Positions 11,930 to 24,536 of a stretch of 64,000 nt of DNA are shown piece after piece (position 1 is the stretch's first letter; the number at the start of each line of letters is the position of its first letter). The notes under the pieces are model-generated. The model was not told the DNA's origin and made no database searches. It was given only the letters and a program-made list of their open reading frames with translations. The position numbers and the translations under genes were made by a program. Source of the DNA: Harmothoe impar (Eukaryota; Annelida; Polychaeta; Phyllodocida; Polynoidae); NCBI GenBank assembly GCA_947462335.1, contig OX381710.1, forward strand, positions 24,149,772 to 24,213,771, written 5' to 3'.

Positions 11930-13321
11930 TCTGACGAGTGACAAGGCCCTCCACCAAGGGAGTTCCGTTATCGACCAGACCAGTCCGACTGATATTGATA
12001 AACATTGGTGGATGGGCATCTGGTATCAGGTCAGGGATGGGGGCAGGGTTTGGAGGTTGGGGAGGGGAGAGCTGCTTACACGGGGATGGGGAGCAGCCTA
12101 TTACAGACAGCAGCAGGATTAGGCCTATCACTCGTCAACAAGAGCCTCCTATCGGGCCTCACCTGATGAGGTCAGGGAGGCCAGGGGCAGGTAGACAGTG
12201 GTGACCAGACAGGCTGACCTTATGTCTCAGCCCCACCCGTCCTTGGTCCCACCTCCTAGCGGCATGCATACAACTACATGTATATACTGCAGTAGGGGGG
12301 GGGGCTTTCTCACAGGTCATGTGAAGGGAACAAGGCAAAGCCAGACTTCAAGGTTGTGACGTCATTTTGCAATCGACTCCTTCCTACAAAGCAGGCCATG
12401 CTTTTGCAAGTACATAAACACATTTACATTAAACAAATTGATATCATAAATCAATGATTGCTGACAATGTGGCCTTGTTAGCGGGTAGTCTGCTGTATAA
12501 CTGGGTAAGATAGGCACCAGTCCAGGCACCAGTTGTCTCCATGTTAAGATGGGGTGACAGTGAGTTATGTTGATACACCTCTGCACGGCCCGACAAAAGG
12601 CCGTCCTTAAATGAGCATCAAGGGCCGAGACGTGGTCACGCCTGTCAGCACGGCCCACCAGGCTGTAGCTCCTCAGACGGCCAAGCTGCATGACAAATTA
12701 GTCACCGTGCTCGTACAGGGACGACATGGGAACCGCTGTCTGGGGTGAAGGAGGGGCACCATGTTGGAGTCAGTTAGATCTACTTTAACTCAATAACTAT
12801 GAACTTAGCTAAGGCAGATAGCTACCATAGAGATAACCATAGGTGAAATACCTCGGGCACACATCCAGCCCTTTACATGTTTACTTCATTAAAGTGGAAA
12901 GGGAAATATGTATTTGTGTTTTTTGATGTATTAACCGAACTTTCTACCGAATAACAATAACATAAATTTCACCACAGACAGTATGACAAAATGTCTAGAC
13001 GTTGTTCAAAGGATGCATATATATAGCCGTATAGTCAGTATTGGCCAGAGGCATAGTATTTGTCCCCAGAGGGCAAGACAATACTTAGCACACAAATATA
13101 ACACACATATTTGTCATCCATATGCACCTCTTTTGTTGTCAGATCGTTTAGAACTCTTGCTAGATGTCTGAAATGTGTTGTTTACTTTCCTGTCACGTAA
13201 TCAGCAATGTGCTGTGCACTATATCAAATTGGTCAATACAGAAAGAGAGCAGAGTGAAACTGAAATTCTGTCTGCTCAGGGCGTTCTTCTTTGTGCTTAT
13301 GGGGACTACACGTATCTTCGT
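11930..13321. other. No gene seen
   Basis: Mixed sequence with a poly(G) run near 12295-12304. Open frames here have no splice context or recognisable domain. Confidence 0.4.
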
Positions 13322-13812
13322 TGACCCTTTAAGGGTCGCATCGTGTTTTCATGCATTATGTCCTTTTGGCTTTATTATGCATAAATGCAGTCCTGGCAAG
13401 TGACCCGCAAGTGACCCGCAAGGGTTGCAAGAATGCATCCGGGGAATGCATCATTCCGACCATTCGACGTGTATCAACCCTATAGGGGTCAATCTGGCCG
13501 TCCTGTGGGCGCATCCATTACTTAAGCCTGTAACTGGCGAGATAAGCACTGGTACCAGCGGTCACATGGGTACAAGCTGTTACATAATGCACCCTAATAA
13601 CTCCGCAGTGAAGGCCAGGGAGTTATCTCATTGATTATGATGCATCCAGCTACATGCCTATAGGATCGGCATGATGCTTGAATACAGAACCAGTGAGGTA
13701 CTCGCCAATGCTGCATAATGCATTCATGAGCCATCGAGGTATGCGCCAAGGCTGCATTCATGCATCACGTCCACAGCGGGCACTAGAGTACTCTGCGGCC
13801 CTTAAAGAAATC
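13322..13812. mobile_element. Nested-palindrome MITE, copy 7, probably split or two copies
   Basis: The left part starts GACCCTTTAAGGGTCGCATC at 13323. The right part has GGCATGATGCTTGAATACAG near 13668 and ends GCGGCCCTTAAAG near 13807. About 140 bases of unrelated sequence lie between. The right end is about 25 bases from the 3' boundary of the MICU exon at 13838. Confidence 0.65.
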
Positions 13813-13837
13813 AGCATGTAATATAGAGGTTACTTAC

Positions 13838-13985
13838 GTCGTGGGACCTCCTCCATGACGGACTCTAGGAAGTCCTGCGGCGTCATGTACACGTTGCCCT
13901 CATACTCTACAGAGGCGAAGCTGAGGAAGCGCAGCTCCCGCTGAGTCTGTAGCACCTTGGTCACCACCCGCACGTCAGAGTCCTC
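13838..13985 (-). CDS. MICU2/3-type mitochondrial calcium uptake protein, exon 2 (partial)
   Basis: MICU proteins are EF-hand gatekeepers of the mitochondrial calcium uniporter, acting in the intermembrane space. This exon encodes about 49 residues, starting EDSDVRVV and including FASVEYEGNVYMTPQDF and SVMEEVPR. It matches the family's conserved block before the first EF-hand (E-R-RF--FAS-E-EG---MTP-DF pattern of MICU1/2/3). An acceptor (GTTACAG, minus strand) precedes 13985 in phase 0; a donor (GTAAGT) follows 13838, leaving one base of the next codon. Codon use and GC content stand out against AT-rich flanks. The phase fits the exon at 47539-47754. The EF-hand exons are not in the window. 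The aspartate/glutamate carrier N-terminus has a similar YMTPEDF motif, but the FASVE-EG spacing fits MICU better. The family is fairly certain; MICU2 versus MICU3 is not resolved. Confidence 0.85.
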
Positions 13986-13991
13986 CTGTAA

Positions 13992-14425
13992 CACACCCAT
14001 GGGGCATCTTAATACATGGACTACACAACCATAGGGCATCTTAATACATGGACTACACAACTACGGGGCATTTTAATGCATGTACTACACAACCATGTGG
14101 CATTTTAATACATGGACTACACAATCATGGGGCATATCAATACATGGACTACACAACCATGGGGCATCTCAATACATGGACTACACAACCATGGGGCATC
14201 TCAATACATTGACTAGACAACCATGGGCCCTCTCAATACATGGACTACACAACCATGGGGCACCTCAATACATGGATTACACAACCATAGGGCATCTTAA
14301 TATATGGACTACACAATCATGGGGCATATCAATACATGGGCTACACAACCATGGGGCATCTTAGTACATGGACTACAAAAGTCAGTATATAGCACCTTTA
14401 CAATCATGGGGCATCTTAGTACATG
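13992..14425. repeat. 32-bp minisatellite abutting the MICU exon 2 acceptor
   Basis: About 13 copies of a 32-base unit containing ACAACCATGGGGCATC and AATACATGGACTAC. The array starts within about 6 bases of the splice acceptor of the exon at 13838-13985, so on the gene's strand the branch site and pyrimidine-tract region consist of repeat sequence. The plus-strand frame of repeated YMDYTTMGH-like residues is a repeat translation. Confidence 0.9.
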
Positions 14426-14429
14426 TCAT

Positions 14430-14650
14430 GTACAAGCCCTTTGAGGGTCGCATAGTGCTTTGATACACTATGCCACCATTATGCCCTTTTCGTCATGATG
14501 GATTAATAGACATGTCAAGTAACTAGCCAGGGCTGCATTCAAGAATTATGCTGACCCTAGGGGATCGATACACCCCCAAAGGTTCGGCATGATGCATGAA
14601 TGCAGCCCTAGCGAGTCAGGATGAATGCATCAAGCTAACCCTTCACACAT
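14430..14650. mobile_element. Nested-palindrome MITE, copy 8
   Basis: Left arm CCCTTTGAGGGTCGCATAGT, central GCTGACCCTAGGGGATCGAT, second module GGCATGATGCATGAATGCAG. The right arm is partly lost. Confidence 0.8.
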
Positions 14651-16354
14651 CGTGCCGATACGTGTTATCTGCATAACAGGGAGAGAACAATGATACATGT
14701 GCACAGGGAGTTCAGCAACTCAATTAAATCGGTCATAGGAACGGTTAATGTATGTGAGTTGATCAATTGATCAATTGACATGGGTGATAGGCAAGGTTTA
14801 GACATTACGTCACCTATTTTGGAATAGTTTTTAAGTCCCCACCACACAGCTCTGACACCCATTTTGACTACTGTTGAAAGACTCACCCTGTTGTGGGTTG
14901 TCAGTGGAAGCTTACTAAACTTGAGCTAATTTTGGGATAATTGGCATATAATACAACTAGCGAGGGTCAAGTTTCGTCAATACACCCTTCAAGGCTTCAC
15001 TCTAAAGTCCCCCCCCCCCCCGCAACCACCACCCACACCCAGGCATGTCATTTGTGAAAGTTCCCATATGTTATACATGTAGTTTGATGTACATTTATCA
15101 TAATAGAGCAAGAGTACCAGGTGGAGACTTTTCGATAGTAAGACTGATTATTATTACTATTACTATTTATTATTACTATTATTACTATTATTCGATTGTT
15201 CTTCTGTCCTACAGTGCTTTCCAATCAGAGATGGTTTCATAAGTGGATACCAGCAAACAAGACAGTGCTGTCAGAGTGGTGACTTTACATGTCAGTAGTT
15301 GGAGGGATGGGTACTTTATAGACCACGGCTCAAAGGAGCATGTCGGTTTCAATTTAGTTTCGCCACGAGTCCATTTTGGCAACATGGAGATAATTCATTT
15401 AAAGTAGATTCCTTGCAGGCCTATTGTACAGGGTTTTGTTCCGAGTCCAAGTTGAATAGGAGAGAACATCGTCAAGCTATTCAAGATGTAATTTACAGAC
15501 GCACTATATAACCCCAATAATGCTAATTTTATTACAAATTTGAGAAACGTTTATACACTATGGAATTCATCCTATTTATGAGTTGGCAATATCATCCTAT
15601 TTACTCCTGCTTTATGGCACGTTCCGCACTGCACCCTGTCTATCTCTATGTATTACTCACAACGTCCACAACTCTATGACAACTATATACATACATTGTA
15701 ATGGCTCCTAGACTGAATAGTACATGCAGCAGCAGAATAGGCACTTATACAAGAGGTAATCCTTTTTAAGTTAGAAAGGTACTTAAAAGTTGATGAATGC
15801 ATATACATATATTTATATTACAGCCTTTGGTTGTGGATTCATACATATCCAGGTACCGACATGATATAAGAAGTAAAATGGATTGATCTCTGTATATAGC
15901 GCTTTTTGTGAGTTATTATGAGACTGGTTTCTGACCGTGAGAACCAAGTAGACACATTGGACGGCTAGAAGGGGATTGTCTGGGATTTCTCTACCCATGG
16001 ATACACCACTGGCAAAACGCTATATCATGAAACGGACAAAAGGACTGTCGTTATAGCTTTTACTTCTAGGTTTCAATACGATTTAGAATTCCATGTAGAC
16101 CTAGGTGCATATGAAAATGATATCATATAATTTTTGGATGTCCTTTTCTTTTTGTTGTACATATGCTGAGATGCGTTCAGAATATAAGAATACAGGCTAA
16201 TGGTAAATATAGGTTATTTCAAGCTAAAGCTCCTCCACTACCCCTCCATTATATTCAAAATTTTATTTTTCCTATGTTGTTGTTATTGTTGTCCTACACC
16301 CACACCAGGCCCACCACGTGGTGTCTGAGCGTGCCTCCTGTCAGTGGCAGCCCT
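14651..16354. other. Intronic, no gene seen
   Basis: Contains a C-run near 15010-15020 and an ATT/ACT-rich microsatellite at about 15148-15192. Nothing else was recognised. Confidence 0.4.
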
Positions 16355-16606
16355 AACCCGTTAAGGGCCGCACAGAGCTTCAATCCACCATGTCCTTTGT
16401 CGTCACGATGCATGAATGCAGCCCTAGCGAGTAACTCGCCAGTGAGGCATTTATACACCATGTTGAGCTCATGGTGTTAATATACTCCCAAAGGGTCGGT
16501 ATGGGACATGAATTAAGACCTAGGGGAGCATTCAATCATTTCATGCACTATGACGCCAAAGGGCATAGTGCATTCAAGCACTGTGCGGCCCTTAAAGGCC
16601 CTAACC
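16355..16606. mobile_element. Nested-palindrome MITE, copy 9
   Basis: Near full length, from CCCGTTAAGGGCCGCACAGA to TGCGGCCCTTAAAGGCCCTA. Both flanks read CTAA. Both inner modules are recognisable. Confidence 0.85.
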
Positions 16607-17291
16607 AGAGGCATGTACAGACAGGGGAGGGGAGGGGACACACACCTGCCGTCTTAGTCACCTGTCCATGCCGGGCGGTGCTTTGAAGTGCGGATGGCCA
16701 CAGGTGTGGTACAAGTAGATAATTAGTTGGCTGGAGGACAGCGCTCTGGCCATGCTAACAGCCTTGTCACCTGTCTGTAGGTGGTGCTCCAGGGTGGCCG
16801 CGGGCCCTGATAAAGGCTGACTCCCTAATCTGAGGCACACTCCAGGCCACAGCTAGACTGCAGGTATGGCCAGGGTCATATCATGGGTAGATTCACCACG
16901 AGTCGGACCATTGGATGTAAGTTATACATTCATGATGAGCACTATAGTTCTACTTTAGCTCTAAGAAAACTTCTTGAATCATACACCAATAGCGGCAGCA
17001 GCATGCTTGAATAATTACAAATTCAGTAAAGTATATATCAATAAGATAAGTGCCCGACTCAATGTGAGTCTACCCCCTATGCATTTTCATAATGGATATG
17101 GTCTATAGATGACACAAGATACAATGTTTTCCTATAGACATGTACCATCCAATGTATACGTCTACAAGAGGTTAGTAGAACCAGGAGTGGTGGCTGATTA
17201 TGGGCCAAGCTGACCCTATAATCAGTATACATGTATATATAGTCTATATAGGTAAGCACATAGAACCGATTTCTGGGTTTTACCATAATTA

Positions 17292-17584
17292 GGGAGTGGT
17301 CATTTTTTAACAACGGGGGGGGGGGGGTGAGTTGGTGGATTTCTCGCTCGAGCGGGTCGAAATTCTTTTGGTCCCCACCCCAGGGGTCGAAATTTGTCGG
17401 TCCCCCCCTCAGGCAAGTTGAAACTGAGCGCGGCCGACCTCTTTGAGCTATACTAACCCGCTGGATATTTTGCTAAAAAGGGGTGCTATTTTTTTGGTCC
17501 CCCCCCCCCTCAAGAGGGGTCCAAATTTTTTTGGTCCCCCCCCAAATCGACCAACCCCCCTGTTGTTAAAATATGACCACTCCC
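17292..17584. mobile_element. PIF/Harbinger-like MITE, copy A
   Basis: The 293-bp element has terminal inverted repeats GGGAGTGGTCATTTTTTAAC and GTTAAAATATGACCAC-TCCC, and is flanked by TTA on both sides (17289-17291 and 17585-17587). TTA is a typical 3-bp target of PIF/Harbinger transposases. The interior is rich in G and C runs and GGTCGAAATT/GGTCCAAATT motifs. It has no coding capacity and so is non-autonomous. Confidence 0.8.
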
Positions 17585-17587
17585 TTA

Positions 17588-18149
17588 GATATGTGTATAT
17601 GTGGGGTGGGGGCATGTATGCACACAATACCGATAAGGGCGGGGCTGGTTACGTCTAACTCTACACTCTGGAGCATACTCTAGACGCCAACAGTATGATA
17701 CTAGTAGTTCCATGTAGAATTAGGGATCACAAACAGAATCACAGGATGATATGTATCATGTGCGACTCAGTAAGCTGTCACATACTCCAAGAAGTCGGAC
17801 CAAGTCGGACCAACATTTTGATATCCATATTTTCTCCATAGGGGTAGTACGACTATTTATTCCTCCGATTGAATTTAACTAGTTGGATATTAGCGAACCG
17901 CTGAAAATTGTCATTGAGAACAATTGTCCACAGTGAGCACATATGGTTGTACACCCTCCAACTGCCGGTATGAGACATCAGATCTAGATATAGAGATGTT
18001 TAGTCTTCCCTGTATGTATATAGACAGCCTGATATATTATTGGACTATACTGTTTAGTGTCGTTAAATGGTAGTAACCAGCCCAATGCTGCTTCTGACTG
18101 GGGTATAATCAACACCAAAATAATCAAATGTCTCCCTTCCCACCAGAAA
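17588..18149. other. Intronic, no gene seen
   Basis: AT-rich unique sequence; nothing recognised. Confidence 0.4.
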
Positions 18150-18361
18150 GTCTCGTTATGATGCATGAATGCAGCTTTGGCGAGTCACTCGGAAGGGCTG
18201 CATTATGCATCATACCACACCTTTCAGTCATGGAGCATGAATGCAACAATGGCGAGTTACTAGCCATAGTGTTGCATTCATGCATCATATGATATCATAT
18301 GATATATATGACGACAAAATGACGAGATGCATCAAAGCAGTACGCGGTCCTTAAAGGGTGA
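18150..18361. mobile_element. Nested-palindrome MITE, copy 10
   Basis: Both hairpin modules are present (GATGCATGAATGCAGCTTTG; GAGCATGAATGCAACAATGG with its complement). The right end is GCGGTCCTTAAAGGGTGA, and there is a small ATCATATGATATCATATGAT expansion. The left terminus is lost. Confidence 0.8.
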
Positions 18362-20662
18362 GGGCTGATTGATGATTTCAGAGGCACACCCCATTGATCT
18401 AGATATTGTTGTCATACAGGTTACAGATAATTTTCTTTACAAAATACTTCGAAAACAGCCTATAACATTGTCTGAGAATATTCTAGATTCACACAATATG
18501 ACAAGTTATTAAGCACCGCAATGAAATTATCATCCAAATGATTTGACGGATGTCAAAGGAAAATGAGTCTATGTGGGTGGCCAATTAGCTGATTTTAAAT
18601 ATATGTGCGAAGAGTTATTAGAATGAAGCTACTCACAACAAATATAGCTAAAGAATTCTTTTTAAATATAACTTGCAGACCGCAGAAAACTACCCTACCC
18701 CGGAACCCCACCCTTTAAGCAACTATTCCAACCCCTGAACAAGCACTATACTACACAGTGCATATTTTTCTTTAAAAACCATGTTATATTGAACGTGTAA
18801 TTTACATTGCAGGTGACTCGGGGAAGCTAGCATTGTAAGGTCCAAAATAAGGATGTGTTTAAGGCTATTCCAACTCTACCTAGCATAACAAAGACGCCCC
18901 CAGACATTTTTAACCCTTTTTAGGTGGGGGGGGGGGGGGGGGGGGGCGGTGCAGACCTTTTGAAGGCTACTAGTAGTTCTAATCGATTTTGTGAGATTCC
19001 TATTTTTCTGGTGACCTTGGTCGTGGGATATATGGGACACAAATTCAAAAATATATTTTGCTCAATATATGTGCATATTAAGTCTTTTGAACTACATGTG
19101 ATGTTATAGTCCCTAGGTAGTTGGTACGTTTAGTTTTAAAAAAATGAGGTTCACAAATATATCATCAAACCAGACCAAAAACAGTATAACGAATTTCGGT
19201 CGCCTTATTTTTTCCAAAATTGATAATCTTTTTAATTCAGGTGATCCCCAAGGATCAACCAACATGTATCTTGTTGTGGCTTTACTGAAAATATTGTTAG
19301 GCATGACCCGAGTCAACAAGATCTAAGTATACTCAGCCCAATGTCATGAGGTATTGTCCCGGGCTAAATCCGAAGTATTTCTGTCATATACTTCAGTTCA
19401 ATGTGTTATAAATAATTTTAAAAAAAACACGGTCAAATTATCTCTGTCTGAATATGATTTTACCTTGATGGGATAGGCTGAAGCAGGATGTGATGCTTTA
19501 AGGCCTTATCATCATCGGATGTAAGGCTATGAAGAAGGCGTCAACATAAAGTAATTCCATTGCACAAAGTGACGTTATTTGATGTTTAAGGTAAAGTAGT
19601 GACTATATTAGATGGGTGATATGGATCTGCGTGTCTTGACATATTACACGTTCTTGAAAAAAGGGTGTGCTATCTTAACACTTTATGGGTCTATTGATGT
19701 GAGTTTTTTTTCTCAAGTAGGATATTCACCCAAATTGAATGCATTATTATCCAAAGCTTTGCTTTTTTTCTCTCTGTTCCATGTTCTAACTGACACTTTT
19801 GTATGAATCTTAAAATCTTCGTTGTGTAATTCCTTTATAGTATTAGAACCGTAAAGCAAAGAATCTAAATCTTGAGCACAGACTAGGATATAGAAAAAGG
19901 TGCATGATTTACGAATGGGATTCTTGCAGTTGTGTGTGTGTGGGGAGGGGGAGTGCACTAGCCTAGATTCCCAAATAGGAATGTCAAATAAACACCAAAG
20001 GCCGTATGTATCGCGGAGGCAATGCTATGGATACAACAGGCTTGTCTGGTGAAATATCAACAGCCACTCTCAGTGTCAATGGTAGACATTGTGCTGACGG
20101 TCCCAAACCTTGAAGATATTTGCCCTCCTTTCTCTACGTGTTCCTTCTGTTTTCAGGTTGCCGCCCTTGCTTGCATTGTGCCCAGTGGTTGGGATTTCTC
20201 TCATATTACAAGGCCTACACACTGGCCGCTTAGAAAAATAACCCAGTCCTAATAAAATCCCATCCATGTAATGTGAGGGTGGCGCAGCACATGAAACATA
20301 GCCATCTTAGGGCAAAGGAAAATATGTGGGAGTCGGGGAAAATGGCAACTGTTATTTGATGAAGAAGTAAAACTGTCTCTATTTCCCCTGTCGGACAAGC
20401 AGTCAGATCTGAGACCTTCTTCTAAATTACAGGTTCTTTTGGGTAGATAGCCAAGTCAACAATGCAGCCGCCCTGTCGGCCGCTCTCATCAAAAAGTTAA
20501 ATATGCATGGTATTTGTTGAGCGGTCGAGTAAATATGGAGCCTTCGGCAGCAGGGTCTGATCCCTTGGGGTTGTCACAGCATAAAGGGTGAGGCTGCCGC
20601 AGAGGTTACCCGCGCCACCTACCTGACACCCCAGGCTACCCCCCCCCCCCCCCGCCAACTCC
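18362..20662. other. Intronic, no gene seen; long poly(G) at about 18925-18946
   Basis: AT-rich, with a G run of about 20 bases and a C run of about 14 bases at about 20640-20653. The short open frames lack splice context. Confidence 0.4.
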
Positions 20663-20902
20663 CTTAACCCTCTAACGGCTGCATTCTGCTATGTACTTGG
20701 TCTTCATGATGCATGAATGCAGCCCTAGCCTACTCAGCAGGGCTGCATTCATGCACCATGCCCTCCCCACGGGGTTAATACACTGCCAAAGGGTCGGCAT
20801 GATGCTTGGATACAGCAGTAGCGATTTAGTCGCCAGGGCATCACATCAGTGAGCAAAGGTATACGGTATCAAAGTAATATGTGGCCCATAAAGGGTTAAC
20901 AA
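20663..20902. mobile_element. Nested-palindrome MITE, copy 11
   Basis: Full length. TTAACCCTCTAACGGCTGC at left, AAAGGGTTAAC at right, and TTAA on both sides. The first inner hairpin is almost perfect (GATGCATGAATGCAGCCCTA against GCAGGGCTGCATTCATGC). Confidence 0.85.
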
Positions 20903-21954
20903 TAGCCGGCCCTAGTTCTGGGATCCACACCGAGAGGGCGGCCCCCCACCATGGTTGTCTGACTAGGGGTGAAGGAGAGTGGAGGGGGGGGGGGGTACTC
21001 TGTCACCCCCTCCCCATGATCCCCGCCCAGGGTCCTCCTATACCCTCCCCCTCCTCCAAACCTCACACACTCACCCCTCAAATACACCCCCATCTCGCAC
21101 CTCTTTTCAAAACGTCTTTGGTTGGGACGGCCCTCAATGACCCCACTGTCTCTTTAGACTTTAGCAGCCCGCCTCCTGCCACCTTGCCATCCACGACAGC
21201 TTTATTAGTATTGGTACACAGTCCAAGTATAACCACACGACTTGCTAATTTCCACCCTGCTACTGTGTGTTGAGCAGTGGAATGGGATTTATAAACTATA
21301 GAGTTTGCTCACAGCCGGGGGGGGGGGGGGGGGGTGCATGCAAGCTGCGGAGGTTGTGATAACGGCAGGTGCCAGAGGCAGTTCTTTCCTCCCCGATCTC
21401 CACATTTTTGGTGCTTTAAAAACTACTGGAAAAATAAAAACAACACTTGTGGTATATCCCCAACCAAGTACCAGCATGATGACTGATAGGTCCCATCCCC
21501 CAAGACAGGTTCAGCCCACCTTTTACCACAGACTCGTGGGTAACACCAGTGCAACAAACTAACAGAGTCAAGTACGTTGTGTGCCGAGAGACGTGTGGAC
21601 AAGGCAGAGTGAAAGACATGGTTTTGTAACACATTAGCTGAGCCTCACAGCTGCACCTAATTGCATGAAGGAAGAAAGAACTGCTTCCTCGAAGACGATA
21701 CTTGATATGACAGAAGAAGGTAGAGGGAGGGACCCCGGAGGGTATAAGATGTGGTGATGTTGGTAAAGATTGAGCGTGTGAGTGACCTCACAGATGACTC
21801 AGGGTAGGCTGGATCTGTAGCATATCATGTACTTAGATATAATCCTCCCTTATAATCATTCATTGGTCAATTCTGGCATCAGAAATGAATTCCTAGTTAC
21901 AAAGTACCTTCAAGTCATGTGTCATACATGTATGTTATTCCATATCAGGCCAGC
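20903..21954. other. Intronic, no gene seen; G runs
   Basis: G runs near 20985-20995 and 21318-21334. Frames read through C- and G-rich stretches but show no recognisable protein. Confidence 0.4.
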
Positions 21955-22017
21955 AGGTGGGTGTGGGTGAGCAGGTGGGTGTGGGAGAGCAGGTGGGTGT
22001 GGGTGTGCAGGTGGATG
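21955..22017. repeat. 18-bp short minisatellite (GCAGGTGGGTGTGGGTGA)
   Basis: About 3.5 tandem copies of the GCAGGTGGGTGTGGG-type unit. Confidence 0.85.
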
Positions 22018-22837
22018 TTGGCGACAGTTGCAGGCTGCGGGCATGTACCACCTTCTGTCCCTATCAAAAAGCGAGTCGATCGGACTATAAACGGCGAAGA
22101 TATGGGTGGTACAATTTCGCTCTGCACACGTTCAGATCTAGCACAGTAGGAGAAGTACCAGTGGCGCCCCCATGTGCATGATGGCGTGTTGTTTTGCTTT
22201 GGTTTTGTGTCGTACATTTATATTTAAATTAAAGAACCTAGATGGGTTTTTTCTGTGTATATGAAGTATTTCTACAGTAGTAGATGGCATTCCTGTATGT
22301 AAAGAGAGAAATATCAAGCAGTGTAGGCTAGAACCTCATTTCTATCTTTAGTTTCACATTGAAGTCTATGTAGCTTTTATTTAGAGGGTAGCAATTTAAC
22401 AGTGGTTAAGAGTTTATGCGAAAGAGAGAAAGTCATGTCGAAAGATCGCAGTTCAATATCATATTGAAAAAAAGAGATATTTGATTTCTTTTCGAAGGAA
22501 ACATTTGTCCCCCGATCTTGCCCATCTATCCCTTTGGTCATCTGATGTCTATCTATAACACAGGCTGAATGATAGACATTCTCCTATGTAACAAAAACGT
22601 CTTAAACCATGGTTCAGTCGACGTATATTACTCAGTTACCCTGAGTCAAAAACAGTCACCATGTTCCTGGTAAAGGGTAGTCTATATCTAACAATGAACA
22701 CGCCCATTTTACATTTCTCAACATTTACTCTATCTACCAGCTGACACAACACTTCCAGTTTTATTTTCTTTAAATGTCACTGTCTCCCTCTTTCCTGGAT
22801 ATCTGACTACACAACAATAACCTACTGCTATTCCCTT

Positions 22838-23790
22838 ACCCACTTTGACCTACCTCAACACCCCCTGAACCACCTTGACCTACCTCAACACCCCCTGAAC
22901 CACCTTGACCTACCTCAACACCCTTGAACCACCTTGACCTACCTCAACACCCTTGAACCACCTTGACCTACCTCAACACCCTTGAACCATCTTGACCTAC
23001 CTCAACACCCTTGAACCACCTTGACCTACCTCAACGCCCTTGAACCACTTTGACCTACCTCAACACCCTCGAACCATCCTGACTTACCTCAACACCCTTG
23101 AACCATCTTGACCTACCTCAACACCCTTGAACCACCTTGACCTACCTCAACACCCTTGAACCACTTTGACCTACCTCAAAACCTATGAACCACCTTGACT
23201 TAACTCAACACCCTTGAACCATCTTGACTTACCTCAACACCCTTGACCTACCTCAACACCCCTTGAACCACCTTGACCAACTTCAACACCCGCTGAACCA
23301 CTTTGACCTCCCTCAATGACCAGCCTCAACACCCCCTGAACCACTTTGACCAACCTCAACACCCCCTGAACCACTTTGACCTCCAACAATACCCCCCTGA
23401 ACCACTTTGACCTCCAACAATACCCCCTGAACCACTTTGACCGACCTCAACACCCCCTGAACCACTTTGAGCGACCTCAACACCCCTGAACCACTTTGAC
23501 CGACCTCAACACCCCCTGAACCACTTTGACCTCCCTCAACACCCCCTGAACCACATTGACCTCCCTCAACACCCCCTGAACCACTTTTGGCCTCCCTCAA
23601 CACCCCCTGAACCACTTTTGACCTCCCTCAACACCCCCTGAACCACTTTGACCAGCCTCAACACCCCCTGAACCACTTTGACCCCCCACAATACCCCTTG
23701 AACCACTTTGACCTCCAACAATACCCCCCTGAACCACTTTGACCGACCTCAAAACCCCTGAACCACTTTGACCGACCTCGGGGATGAAAG
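22838..23790. repeat. About 30-bp minisatellite, 0.95 kb
   Basis: About 31 copies of a 29-31-base unit containing CCTTGACCTACCTCAACACC followed by a CCTGAACCA or TTGAACCA variant. There are two sub-domains: the left half uses CCTTGACCTACC and the right half uses CTTTGACCTCC or CTTTGACCGACC. The minus-strand glycine/serine/valine-rich frame at 23313-23615 is repeat translation. Confidence 0.95.
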
Positions 23791-24297
23791 TCGGGAGGAA
23801 AAAATTGAAGACCTTTATCCCTGCGACCTCAACATTCCCTGCAGCACTTCCAATTCATTTCTACAATTTACACACTATACTGAGCTTATCCACCTGAAGT
23901 GCCTTAGCATGTACCACCATTCCGATAGTCCTGTTTCACTTTAGGTGTGGGCTAGGAGTGAGGTGTACATTTATTACCTTGAACAAGTGTTTGGCAATCG
24001 GTATGTAATTTTGTACATGTAGATAATGTAACCTGTCCTTGATATCCACGATGTATCACCGTTAGGGTGAGGAGCACCAATTAATCAGTGTGTCCCGCGC
24101 GTGGCTGAACACACATACATGAGAGGAGCAACAACAAAATCTGTGCAGGGGATCTTGTAGCGGGGTGACCACAGACTCGCCGCCCGGCCCTCATCAGGGG
24201 GTCTTTGATTGTTGGTGCGCAGTAGGCATGAAACCGCGCCGTGCTGTCCTGCTGCCACGTACCTCTGTGCTATTGTCTGCGGCTTAACCATGACAGG
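23791..24297. other. Intronic, no gene seen; GC-richer next to the following MITE
   Basis: 24070-24297 is GC-richer unique sequence and a possible non-coding element. Confidence 0.35.
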
Positions 24298-24536
24298 CCC
24301 ACTTAGTGCTTTACTGTCATACCCCATGTGTCGTCATGATGCATGGGTGCAGCCATGGTGAGTAACTCGCCAGTGATGCATTCATGCATGCATGATGTCG
24401 GTCCTTCGGGTTGGATGTACTCCAAGGATCAGCATAATGCAGCCTTGGCAAACTACTCACCAGCGCTGCGTTCATGTACGATGACGGTGACAGGGTATCG
24501 TACATTAAAGCACTATGCAGGCCTTAAAGGCTTAAC
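24298..24536. mobile_element. Nested-palindrome MITE, copy 12
   Basis: GTCGTCATGATGCATGGGTG, central GATGTCGGTCCTTCGGG, and right arm CATTAAAGCACTATGCAGGC ending AAAGGCTTAAC. The left end is truncated. Confidence 0.8.

Noticed and set aside
13838..13985. Aspartate/glutamate carrier (SLC25A12/13) N-terminus as an alternative to MICU
   Set aside because: It shares a YMTP-DF motif, but the RF--FASVE-EG spacing and the FGF neighbour both fit MICU better.
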